Positions 45,431 through 55,343 of a DNA stretch of 64,000 bases are shown here, piece by piece; position 1 is the first letter of the stretch; each line of letters begins with the position of its first letter. The DNA comes from Macrolepiota albuminosa (taxonomy: Eukaryota > Basidiomycota > Agaricomycetes > Agaricales > Agaricaceae), in assembly GCA_027475525.1 (NCBI GenBank), contig JAMWFC010000116.1, positions 2,913,826 through 2,977,825 of the forward strand, read 5' to 3'. Under the pieces are notes generated by a model. The model was not told the origin of the DNA and made no database searches. It saw only the letters and a list, made by a program, of their open reading frames with translations. A program made the position numbers and the translations under genes.

Positions 45431-46770
45431 CTATTTCCACTCAAGAAGGGAGTCAACATCTTGCAAACGGACAACACATTCTTCATGAATTTCTTCGACA
45501 ATTTCCTTGTACGAAGTGTCAAAAAGATTTGAAGAAATGATAGCATGACCTACCTTGGCAGGTTGTACTTTGCTGAGCAAACCAACACTAGCACCAGCCC
45601 ATGTAACAATACGGTCAATGTCACCTGTCTTAATGCCTTCTGCATAATTACGCCGCAGATCTTCCACGTTGGTACCCTTTTCAAATTCATCCACCGTGCC
45701 TACCCAAGACACATTTATGAGTCTCCCGACAGAGAAAGCTATAAGCTTACTAACTATTGCGCAGGCCACGGCCATCGATCCCCTTAGGCCAGCCAAGAGT
45801 ATTGCGCGCATGATCGAATGCCATCGTACGTACAGACGATCCTGCGGGCGCCGAAATGAGCGCTTGGCGTTGCGATTCCAAGTATAAGCTTTCGGGTGAC
45901 AGTAGAAAGCGTGAACCTAGAACAGCCCCAGATGCGCCTAGCACGAGAAGGGACGCAAGTTGGGAACCGTTGACGATGCCACCAGCACCGAGAATAGGTG
46001 GTCCGTCTTCGGGAACAGTCGAAAGTATCTCAGATAAGAGGGAAAACAGTGGCGGCGCAGTACCTGAACCATGTCCTCCAGCTTCGATGCCTAAATCAAC
46101 GTGTAAGGCACGCGCAGGCAGGTCCGTCAATAAAGCTTCGACCTTGAGCTACCACAATATCGGCCTTCCAGTCCTGGACTGCGACTATAGCTTCTCTGAC
46201 AGAATTGACTTGAACAATAATCTTTATGGTTCCAGGCTTACGTTCGGATTTACGAATGAAATCGATCCAAGTATAGAGCTGGGTACCGAAGGATAGCCAT
46301 ATAGCCCGAACATTATTATCGAGCGCGACTGACAACAATTCATGAGCAGCTACACCCATTTTTTCGAGCCGCCATCCAAGGTAACCGATACCAATGGGCA
46401 ACGGAGAATATGGGTCAATCCGTAACAGCGAGCGAGCTGTGTCAACCTCGGCTTTTAATTCATCCAACGTTTGGTAGCCTTACCCATCCAATAAGCAGTG
46501 CTCTGGAGCTCGGAGCGAGAAGGCACACCATATGCGATGAAACCAAGGCCACCTCCTTGAGAAACGCGGGCAGCCAGCTCGCCTGGTATTTGGGCATGGG
46601 TCAATAAGGTCCTTATTGTATGTGTTCACAAACCTCCACTGGCTCCGGCCATTGGACCACTTATAAGTGGCGTTCGAATGCCTGTAAATGGACTGAATAA
46701 GACTCATTCGGGCTTGGATAGGAAGAAATGTACTAAGCAACCTAGTAAGCTTCGTGGTGAGACGGGACAT
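45431..46770 (-). CDS. Nitronate monooxygenase (2-nitropropane dioxygenase family)
   Basis: The start ATG at 46770 reads MSRLTTKLTRLLS, then an intron, then IRTPLISGPMAGASGG. Further blocks are ELAARVSQGGGLGFIAYGVP, PIGIGYLGWRLEKM, QDWKADIVVAQ joined to GIEAGGHGSGTAPP, PILGAGGIVNGSQLASLLVL, GASGAVLGSRFLLSPESLY and a C-terminal VDEFEKGTNVEDLR. This is the FMN-binding TIM barrel of nitronate monooxygenases, which oxidise propionate-3-nitronate and similar toxic nitronates. The GGHG motif carries the family's catalytic histidine. Around 46470 the raw frame breaks; one extra A in a short A run (minus strand) would give GKATKTLDELKAEV, so a base-run error is likely. It is divergent from SmB with a 193-bp shared promoter. 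Confidence 0.85.
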
Positions 46771-46963
46771 TGTATCAAAAGATGTAAAAGACGCTAATAA
46801 GAACGCTGCAGCAACTCGAAGCTTGTTAGTGTAAGGGTAGACCTGCTGGATACTATACTATCAAAACGTCTCCATCATGATAGAAATCAAGATTTGTTGT
46901 TGTTTGGAAAAATCGAGTTAACTGCATCGCTCAACGTTGAACCTTTGAAAAGCATTGCCAACC

Positions 46964-47716
46964 ATGGTAACTTTTCATTTACCACTGTACCATTTCAAGA
47001 TTAACGTATATGCTAGCCTCCACCGAAATCAAAAGGAGGAAAAATGTTGGGTCTTATCAACTGGAGACTCAAAGTCACGATCAACGACGGACGCGCATTG
47101 ACCGGCCAAATGCTCGCCTTTGATCGCCACATGAACCTGGTATTGGCTGACTGTGAGGAGTTTAGGCGAGTCAGGCCTAAAAAAAAGCCAGGTGAGGAGA
47201 CGGCACCCGAACAAGAAGTTAAAAGGACGCTGGGGCTCGTGATTTTGAGGGGAGAGACTGTTGTTAGTCTGAGCGTCGAGGGACCACCGCCTGTGGTTGA
47301 CGAAGACAAAAAGAACGCAGTATGTCCAATCTTTCGAGCGCCCTTTCATCAAGTGTGAATATTGATCCCATAGCTTCCCGTTGGACCTGGTCGAGGTATG
47401 CCTGCAGGACGTGGAATGGGCATGATGCCTCCTTGTGCGTCGTATTTTGTTACTTAATCTCGATAATTATTGACGATTTTCTATTGTAGTGGGCCCCCCA
47501 TCTCTTCAGAGACCACCAATGCCATTCGCTCCTCCGGGTATGCCAGGACCTCCTCCTGGTTTCGCTAGGCCTCCAGGCTTCCCTCCCGGTATGCCATTCC
47601 CTCCACCGCCTCCAGGCTTCGGTGGGCCTCCTCCCAGGTAAGTACTTTCCGAGTTTGTTCAACTAATCGGTCTTCGGATTGACTGTTATCTGCTCAGTTT
47701 CCAACCTCCGCAATAA
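46964..47716 (+). CDS. SMB1: Small nuclear ribonucleoprotein Sm B/B'
   Basis: The first exon is just the ATG (46964-46966), followed by an intron (46967-47016). Exon 2 then opens PPPKSKGGKMLGLINWRLKV. Sm1 and Sm2 motifs follow: VTINDGRALTGQMLAFDRHM, NLVLADCEEFRRVRPKKKPG, then KRTLGLVILRGETVVSLSVE. After VEGPPPVVDED comes the Pro/Gly/Met-rich tail (PPGMPGPPPGFARPPGFPPG) typical of SmB. The protein is part of the heptameric Sm ring on spliceosomal snRNAs. Four introns are frame-consistent, and the stop is at 47714-47716. Length (about 180 residues) and order match the family. Confidence 0.93.
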
Positions 47717-48108
47717 GTGGAGATCGATCTCCGTTCTCGGTCTCTTTTCTTGTTTCCTTTTCTAGAGGAAAGTATCCTGTAGAGCAACTTGTCCAAAGGT
47801 GTTGACATATATGGATGCGTGGTGTTGAAACACTCTCTAGGTTTGACAATGTGTTGTAATTGACGAATCACAATCCACCTTCTTGTTAAAACGAATTCTT
47901 TTATTTCTACGGGAGATGTTTAGCACGACCCTCTGTTATGAATTTCTCTAATCTGCTTTTTGCGTATTGTAAGTCAAGGCACTTGTCTTCAGACACCTTG
48001 TACTTTTGAAAATCTTTCCTTACACTGCAGACAGCAGCGGACAGATGGACCTGCCCAGACAATGTCTGGCACACGCACTCAGCTCACACCCAAGTTATCT
48101 CGTGCAGG

Positions 48109-48600
48109 GTGGAACCATCCATTCGGCCGCCCGTCACCAATCGCCTGCCTATGTCGAGCTCCCACTGGCGTGACTGGCTCAAGTCAATTGATGCCAGGCA
48201 TATCTACCTCGCGGACAAGTATGTTGTCCATGAGCCGTCTAAACCTGGCATACGACAGGGTCCCTGCAAACTCAGTGATGGCAAAACGACAGCAATGACG
48301 GAGTCAAATGAAGACGAGGCGATAGTTCTAGCTGAGTCATTCTTTTCTCCGACACTTTTTGTCCTATTCCTGTATCGGTCTATCCAGAACCCTTCCCAGA
48401 TACCCCATACTTCTCCTGAGAGCACATCTTGTCAACAGTCGGGGACCTCACACTGCTTAAGGTGCCGGACCCTGACGGATTACCCAACATCGTGATAAAG
48501 CACTGCGTTGCCAATCTCGTTGACCATTTATTCTTTATGTTTCAGGGAGTCTTCAAGCTGGATGTTTACCATGTGAATTAGTTGAAATTTATAACGCTCA
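48109..48600 (+). mobile_element. Fragment of a LINE reverse-transcriptase ORF
   Basis: The encoded segment HWRDWLKSIDARHIYLADKY is followed, after frame breaks, by PDPDGLPNIVIKHCVANLVD and FQGVFKLDVY. Fungal non-LTR elements carry 'W..WL....IW.A..Y' between endonuclease and reverse transcriptase and then 'PGPDGIPN..LK.C....' at the start of the RT. The diagnostic DG.PN is visible. The reading is frameshifted and no catalytic YADD box was found, so this is a dead 5' piece of the RT domain. Confidence 0.55.
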
Positions 48601-48980
48601 TGTTATGAAAGCCAGGAAAGCCCTTGTACAATGTTGCTAAAGCTTATTGACTCATTGGACTGCTCAACGCAGCGGGGAAGCTTCTTTTGACATTTGTTAC
48701 AGGTGACCTCTCATACCTTGTTGAAAAAATATGACATGCTACCTCAGGGCAGTTTGGGGGGTGTCCAGGCAATGATACAACATACATGTTGAGCATCGCC
48801 GACTGAACGACATCCGATTCGTGCACGTTCTGTTGCCAGATCCGGAGGCACTGCGGGGCTCTGGCTGCATGAGTCATTGCGGAGTGGTGGCGGCTGTGAG
48901 CTGCAAGGCCTGGGCTCAGGTAGTCGGTCAGCAAGGTCTGGTATCGGAGGCCAAGTGCTGGGGCGGCCTGGCTCTCCTAC

Positions 48981-49556
48981 CTAGGGAGTGGCAGTCGGAG
49001 GCGTGGCCGAGAGCTTCCTGGGGTTCATGATCCAGGTGTCGGGGTCGCCTGTGGGAAGTAAGGCATATTGTTCTCTGGATAGCAGTTGTCCAGGGTCATT
49101 ACAATGCCGGACGAACTCTGGGCATTTGCGAGAGGAACTGGGGTGGGTCAAGCCTTCCCAGCATGAAGTGCAGTAGGGAGGCGAGCTTCTGGGACACTTT
49201 TGTGTAGTGTGGTCTCTGCTGGTACAGTAAGTACAGCAGGTGAGATTCTGGCATTTAGCTTGGAGGTGTCCATACCCATGGCAGTTATTGCAGTGCATGG
49301 GTTCTTGGATGTCCTTCTTTATAACTACGAGGTGTCGGATGATGAAGATTCAATTGTGAAGGAGGTGATTGGCCATCTCAGCTGAGGCTGAGTTGCATGT
49401 CATTTTGAGGGAGGCAAGAGATTGTGTTGGTGCACTATCCTTGATTTTCTTCAGCCAGCTTGCTGATTTGATGGGGCCTGCTTGTAGGCTGTTTTTGTAT
49501 TTGAATGTTGACTGGTTATCTGCACTGTTGAGGTTGAACGTTCCTTTGCATAGCAC
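48981..49556 (-). mobile_element. LINE ORF1 (gag-like) fragment with CCHC zinc knuckles
   Basis: The downstream part encodes CNNCHGYGHLQAKC and CTYCTSRDHTTQKC, two perfect CX2CX4HX4C knuckles, and a third looser one (CTSCWEGLTHPSSSRKC). The upstream part, in another frame, encodes IKSASWLKKIKDSAPTQSLA and SLKMTCNSASAEMANHL, the RNA-binding-like segment that normally precedes the knuckles in fungal LINE ORF1 proteins. A frameshift between the two parts and the opposite orientation to the RT fragment 0.4 kb away show that it is a broken, rearranged relic. Confidence 0.6.
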
Positions 49557-52500
49557 AGAGCATGCTATAAGGTTGTGAGCTTTGTCACCTCTGAAGGACC
49601 TTCTTCTGGCTCCACCAACCAGTCTCTCTCCTTGAACCCATCCATCAGGTGACCCACTCCAGCCTCCAATCTTGCTCCAGCAGGATGCAACATGCCCTTC
49701 ACAATGCTGACACTAAACAATACTCATGATTGGCCAATGCATGCTGGCCTCCAGAGGTGAGAAAGTCTCAAAGATGTGCTCAGCCAGAGTGGAAGCTTAT
49801 CAACATCAGGTGCCAAGATGAAATGCCAGGCTTTTTGTTATAAAAAAACTTCATCATTCTGAGTTTCTAAGCATTGCAATCATTTGAAAGCATTATTTTT
49901 CATTTATTAATTCCATCTATCTCTTGTTATTCCATCTATTACTGGTACTATTTCTGATAGACTCAGATCCTTGCTATGTGTAGACATTGGATATGCCTAG
50001 AATAATCTGATCCTATGCATTAAAGTACTTTCTTATTTCTGTAACCTCTGTTTATAACCTGTTCTATAAGCTATGCTTTATAATTGGTGCACGTAGTTCT
50101 TCTGGATGCTCATCAATACTTAATGTTCAAAGAGCTGAGATGCCTTAGACCAGGTCATTTGTGATGAGGTTGTATTGCCATCTATTGCTGCTATGTTAGC
50201 TATAACTCTGTCAATTTCAGTGAGATGCTTGTTGTTGCACTTGCATAAATCAACATTATCAGTTGGTGAGTGGTTCTGAGGGGCTGTTGGGTTCTTGAAG
50301 TCAACCTCAACAAGGTTAGTCTTGGCAGCATATAGTCAATATTGTTGGAGGTGGGTATGCTGAGGGGGTAGTCCAGAGCTGAACTTAGTTCAATTCTCAA
50401 GGAGATGGCAGCAACTTAAAGAAATGTAAAGGTCATTGCAACAATTGCCGTAGAAGTAGCCATGCAGTTCTGTACAACCTCGTTTAGTATACATCAAACT
50501 CCTTCACCGAATTGCATGGAAAAACATGAGGCAAAATTTCCTTTGCTAGTTCGGTAACATTTTTGTGTGGCAGGAAGCACGAAAACCTTTGGGACCCCAG
50601 ACACAGCTCGGCCATTGTACTTGCCGACCTTTCTCGAAACAGAGGGTGAATATTTAGTATTTGGACAAAGCAGACAAGCTGCGGAGTGCTTAGCTTATCG
50701 ATAAATAGCAAAAGCATCGAATCGCGGAAGCGAAGTTCATTTCATCTACCATGAGAACACAGTCACCTCGGAGAAACCGTCTCACGAGCTGTCAGAATAG
50801 CATTCTCGGACAGTGTTGCTGAGGTCATGGACCGGCGATATGACGCTCTACCATGTTGCCGAGTCAGGCTTACCTCTAAGAGACTTGTTTCTGAATCTGA
50901 TATCGTGCTGGGAAGACAAGAGTTAAAGTTTACTTACTCACTGGAATTTCGATCACGTTCTATCGCCTGTGTAAGCTTGGTTTCTGGCAAGTTTCAATTT
51001 TGCCTCGAATGGGTGAGCTTGTATTGCCCGTATGGTCGGCACTGGTTCCGAACAGTATCTATCACTCTTCGGTTCTAATGCGCTGACGTCGATCCCTCTG
51101 TGAGACGGACCTGCCTACGTTGGGTCACGCGGATGCGCCTTTTTGGGCCCGTACAAAAGGGCTTTGAGCAAAGGGACCACGTCCCCAATTGGGACCTGCG
51201 GTTGGCTAAGTTACGACTTGGACACGGACAGAAATACTTCTTCGGACAGATGGCCAAGAGGGACTGAACCCTGGGCTGAAACCGGTGATACGACTTGGGT
51301 ACGACGCACATTGTAAAACATATGAAATAATGCTGAGTGGCATTTCACAGGGTCCTTGGAGTCCTGCTGCTGCCTTATGGCGCAGTTAAACCGTATTTGA
51401 TACGGGATACGGACCCGAGTCGGGATCTTTTAGTAGTAAAGCGCCATTTTCCATTCCACAAATCTCGGTCTCACAGTGAAGTCCTACTTTCCTTACGGCA
51501 TGGTGGCTGTTTCAGGACAGGGTCACGGTGGATAGTACATGCAGGCCCAGGTGTCTGCGTAGTGTTGAACAACTGTCAGTAGGGATCATTGAATTGATAC
51601 GACTTGTATTACGCCAGGTTCTCGGGGAGAACTCAAGCTTGACATGCGCTGAATTTTATGAACATACGAGTGGAGCCGCTGAAGGCGTAGCGAACTCTAA
51701 TGAAAGAACCTCTAGGACGCGTGTTCTACCAACACCGTGGTCCTCTGATTCCAAAAGCGACAAGATCTTTTTTTTTGTGTCAAAAGGAACAGATTTCCTA
51801 GAACGCAAGTAGTTCCCGCGAAGCACAGCTCTTAATCCAACGATAGATAAAAAAAGAGCCCAGTACATATGTAGTATTGTCTTCATGCCCCAAGAATGGG
51901 ACGTGGGCTATTGTGAGCTGTTTCAGGATAGGAGCAAGACAGAAGTCGAAGGACAGGGAACAAAGAAGACAAACAAAAATGGAAGGTAAGTCCCAACTTT
52001 GAACTCGAGGCATCAAGAAGGTCGATTGCTGAGAAAAGCATTTAATCTGGCTGGTGACGGTTCCCTTTTTGGGGCGTGGTCATGTGGAGGTGAATTGGGG
52101 TCCTCGTGCGTATGTGTCTGGGAAGCACGAGATTTCAGAAGGCAGTTTGGGGAGATTTAGTAATGTCAAGGCTTGCTTTGGCATGTGGAAGGAGACGGGA
52201 AAATCTAGAGATACACTCAACGGCCCGAGTACGGCATGATTGCAACAAGTTTTCTTTTCCCTTATTGTTTTCTGTGTTGAACAAGAATTGGTACAATTCA
52301 ATGTATGTCAATGCTACGGATGGCAGGTGATACAAATGAGTAGAGAGAGTGTATAGCTTACATGGTGCCGACATCTAAAGTGGTATGAAGTAAAGAGAGA
52401 AAAGGTAGAAGACAACCCAAGGATGCAATTTTCGGAAAGGAAGAAAAGGAGCAGGGAGCATTAACAAGTATGCTGAAAGGGTTATCATGGGGTAAAGTAG

Positions 52501-52636
52501 TCCGAGTGTGTCAGTGAGGGAGGTTGTCATAATCTGAAGTCGTTCGGACGGTTTAAAAATGATTGAAATCCAAATGCGCGTCAATGAAGGATGATGCGTC
52601 TGTCTATAAGCGAGGATAGATAGAAAGCTAGCGTGG

Positions 52637-53463
52637 TCATGTACAGGCAGGCTTACGACCTTCAGATCTAGGTTCGGCTACTAGGATAGTAGTCTGGAGT
52701 CTCCAGGCGGTGTCTGACCCATCGAGAAGACGTTGGGTGAAAAGGGTGAATTTGGGTTGTTGGGTCCCGTGCTGTTTTCCGGCTGTGGGAGACAGATGGG
52801 GATGGTCGCAGGTAATGACAGGAGACGAGGCCACGAGGGGAGATGGAGCAACCCAAGAGCGAACATGGGTCGCCAAGGTGCCAAAGAAAGAGGGTTTCGT
52901 CCAAGGGACACCCAGAGGGAGAGTGGACACTGGCGTGGTCAGAGACGAGTCTGTAAGCGCGGACAAAAGGGACTGTTTGCCAAGACTCTCGAGAGAAAGA
53001 GAACTGCGGAATGTTGACTGCTGCCGCGGAGTAGCGATTGGATAAGCAGGAGAATGAGGTATTGTTGTTGGTAGAGTGACGCCAAGGGCTGGGGGAGCAG
53101 AGCGACGGTAGGATCGCAGAAGCTTTGGGAGACGGGAGCGCTCAGACGGGGACTTGTCAGGAGAGCGAGGACGGGGTGGCAAGGATGGGCTGAGGGACGG
53201 AATCTCAGCTGCCCAGGCTAAGATGCCAGCTGTACCATTGCCTGACCACTGGGCGTGTGGCGCATCAAATGCGCGGTGGTAAATGACCTCGTCGTCAAGG
53301 TCGTCGACTAAAGGCTGCTCAACAGCATCTCGGCACTGGAAGGAGCAGTAGGGGCCGGGGCCATCCTGTGTGGGCTGTCTATCAGAAGGGAGGAGGAAAA
53401 GAAAGAGAAGAGACGAACAAAGTGGCGGTCGCAAGCCAAACACCAATCCGTGTCGTCGTACAT
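52637..53463 (-). CDS. Ecl1-type zinc-finger protein (lifespan regulatory factor-like)
   Basis: The start ATG at 53463 gives a 15-codon exon ending WCLACDRHF. An intron at 53418-53375 follows, then a long second exon opening PTQDGPGPYCSFQCRDAVEQ. The pair C-x2-C ... Y-C-x3-C makes a single treble-clef-like finger split by the intron, as in the Ecl1 family of fungi, linked to stress response and chronological lifespan. The rest is Ser/Pro-rich and disordered (SLSPSLPPRPRSPDKSPSER) with no other domain; the total is about 255 residues. Starting instead at the ATG at 53446 would lose the first two cysteines, so I prefer the split model. Function is inferred from the finger alone. Confidence 0.55.
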
Positions 53464-54227
53464 GTCAGTCCAGTTTAAAATTCTGACAAGAACGCGCCCT
53501 CCTTATAATCCATCCACCCAGATGCAGATCGCCGATCCAATCTCGGCGGAGTTTCAATTCAACTAAACGTGTCCCGCCCATCTCGGTCCCCGCTCGATTT
53601 CCATATATGGAAGCTCGACAATCGAGAACTACATGCAAGCTGTGGCGTGTCCTTCACTGTGTCCGCCCGCCGCCGGCAGTCCCGATCCTCAAGCGCTCAA
53701 GCCCAAGCTGCAACTCTTACATGCGTCAGACGGTTTCAAGCCGTGGTCTGCCAATATCGTCGGCGGCGGCGGTGGCGGTCCACGAGTCCAGATGCACCAA
53801 CTCGTCTTCCTCAATCATGTCTTCCGAGCCAATTCACCCAGTGGAAGAACCGTTACGCGCTCCAACAGCTTCTCCTGCCATTGCGGCGCGGCAACAGTCC
53901 ATCAGAAAAGCGGCCTTCAATTTTTCAAGTCCAGCTCTTCGCATGTAGATGGGAACCACGCTTCATCAATACTCTCCTAGCACTCACGATGCTTCTTTGT
54001 GCTTCAGCGTGGGACAGGTGTCATGCGAGTCGAGATCGCAACAAACTTCTCTACCAGTTCGGAGATATGCATTGGTGGTGTGATGCTTTTGATGACTGTT
54101 TTTTTCCCGCTAGGGAGGAATCAATTGGACGCTTGGAAACGAGCCACAACTCGCGGGAGAAGAAGCCTATGCTTCGTTCTCTTTTCTGCACCAAAGCCCG
54201 AGATATTATTGTATGTCCTGTCTATCA
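53464..54227. other. Intergenic region with unconfirmed plus-strand frames
   Basis: It contains the promoter of the Ecl1-like gene and the 3' flank of SHR3. Plus-strand frames begin at 53569, 53607 and 53633 in three different phases. All are Ser/Arg/Pro-rich and none has a recognised motif. A GGCGGCGGCGGTGGCGG run lies near 53762. One of them may be a short gene, but nothing decides which. Confidence 0.4.
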
Positions 54228-55044
54228 TCATTGATTCTTCTTCTCAACGTGAGTGACCTTTGGCTCTTCCTTCAACGCCTTTGCCTCCGCCCGACGTGCA
54301 TATTCTTGTCCCGCCTAGCCGTGCCTTGTCAATTCCACCTTCTCAAATACATATCCCCAGCCAACTGTACACATACCTGTAAAAATAGAATAGCCCCCAA
54401 GCACACTATCACAATTATGTTGCCAGCGGACAGTACCCGTATCGCCTGCACTTTGTCTTCTTCGTCTTCTGGAGTATAATCTGCAGCTTCCAGGGGAGTA
54501 ACAATGGCCTTGAGCGCCGGTATCGTAACTGTTAAGTACACCGCGATGCTGAACATGTAAGCGGCTGCAGATCCACACACATACACACATGTCAGAATAC
54601 CGCAAATTAGACAGCCGGAGGCAGAGAAGAACATGCCTAAGCTCGTGCCGTCGAAAAACATCGCACTTTCGTCCCATTTGTGCAGCTTCGATATCAACCC
54701 AACCAAACCCACGCCAACCATTCCGTGCAGAAGAGCCTGAAAAGGAAGTAAAATGCTCTTGTCAGCACCAGCCTGTCTCTCCGGCCGTTGGGCCAGCCGA
54801 CGCATGCGTGCACAATTACGCACCGTGATAGCAGGGGGTGCGTTGAAGAAGGTCGTGTAGAATTGAAACCCGTCATCAACCACGTCCTTGGTCATTTTAC
54901 CCCACAATATCCGGTGGTCCACGTTGAAACAGATGAAAAGGACGCCTAATGACGTGTCAGTCGGTCTCGGGCTAACGATGCACGGTATTAGAAACCTAGA
55001 AAGAAGGAGACCGGTCCCAGAACCGCTGCTTGCTTGAAGCTCAT
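54228..55044 (-). CDS. SHR3: ER membrane chaperone Shr3 (amino-acid permease packaging)
   Basis: The start ATG at 55044 reads MSFKQAAVLGPVSFFLG. After an intron it continues VLFICFNVDHRILWGKMTKD and FQFYTTFFNAPPAIT. The remaining exons give ALLHGMVGVGLVGLISKLHK, WDESAMFFDGTSL joined across a GC-AG intron (54636-54565) to AAYMFSIAVYLTVTIPALKA, and VLSAGNIIVIVCLGAILFLQ. A last exon AGQEYARRAEAKALKEEPK ends in KKNQ. Four hydrophobic segments and the DES/DG loop match Shr3, which folds amino-acid permeases in the ER for COPII export. The C-terminal KKNQ fits the dilysine ER-retrieval pattern KKxx. Reading without the last intron would end early with RRWN and lose this tail. Confidence 0.85.
54565..54636 (-). 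other. GC-AG intron in SHR3
   Basis: The donor is GCATGT after TTAG and the acceptor is TCTGCAG. It joins DGTSL to AAYMFSIAVY, a conserved Shr3 segment. Confidence 0.65.
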
Positions 55045-55343
55045 CGGTGATCGTTGAACGTTGATACCTGACAAGCTTTTTTTTTACCCCGACCGAAAAA
55101 GTTTGATCCCTGTCAATTCATAGATCTGAATCAACGCAAGAACCTAGGTATGTATCTTGGCATGCCGTTTGTCCATGTGGTATGTAATTTCACAGATATT
55201 TGTATTGTATCAACTACATATACAATGACAAGAATCAAGCAAGTGGAATAAAATAGAGTGCATCCAGGGATGCGGGTATTAATGGTATCGAGCGTGCATC
55301 ACACACGGTGCAACGAATGTGTTGTGGGAATCTACGTGCACTC

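Larger units (their letters stand above)
47717..52636. other. Gene-poor region with decayed retroelement pieces
   Basis: This is the longest stretch without a host gene in the window (4.9 kb). It holds a plus-strand reverse-transcriptase-like fragment (about 48.1-48.6 kb), a minus-strand CCHC gag-like fragment (about 49.0-49.6 kb) and AT-rich sequence at 49.8-50.1 kb with a TTATAAAA box. From 50.4 to 52.6 kb I see no recognisable protein. Short frames there (for example 50484-50717 minus and 50827-51078 plus) have no motif. Confidence 0.6.

Noticed and set aside
49800..50100. Solo LTR (TTATAAAA box followed by AT-rich sequence)
   Set aside because: I found no matching terminal TG...CA ends, no target-site duplication and no second copy in the window.
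53569..54234. A 221-residue plus-strand frame as a gene
   Set aside because: It is Arg/Ser-rich with no motif, competes with two other long frames in the same place, and overlaps the 3' end of SHR3. GC-rich non-coding DNA gives such frames by chance.
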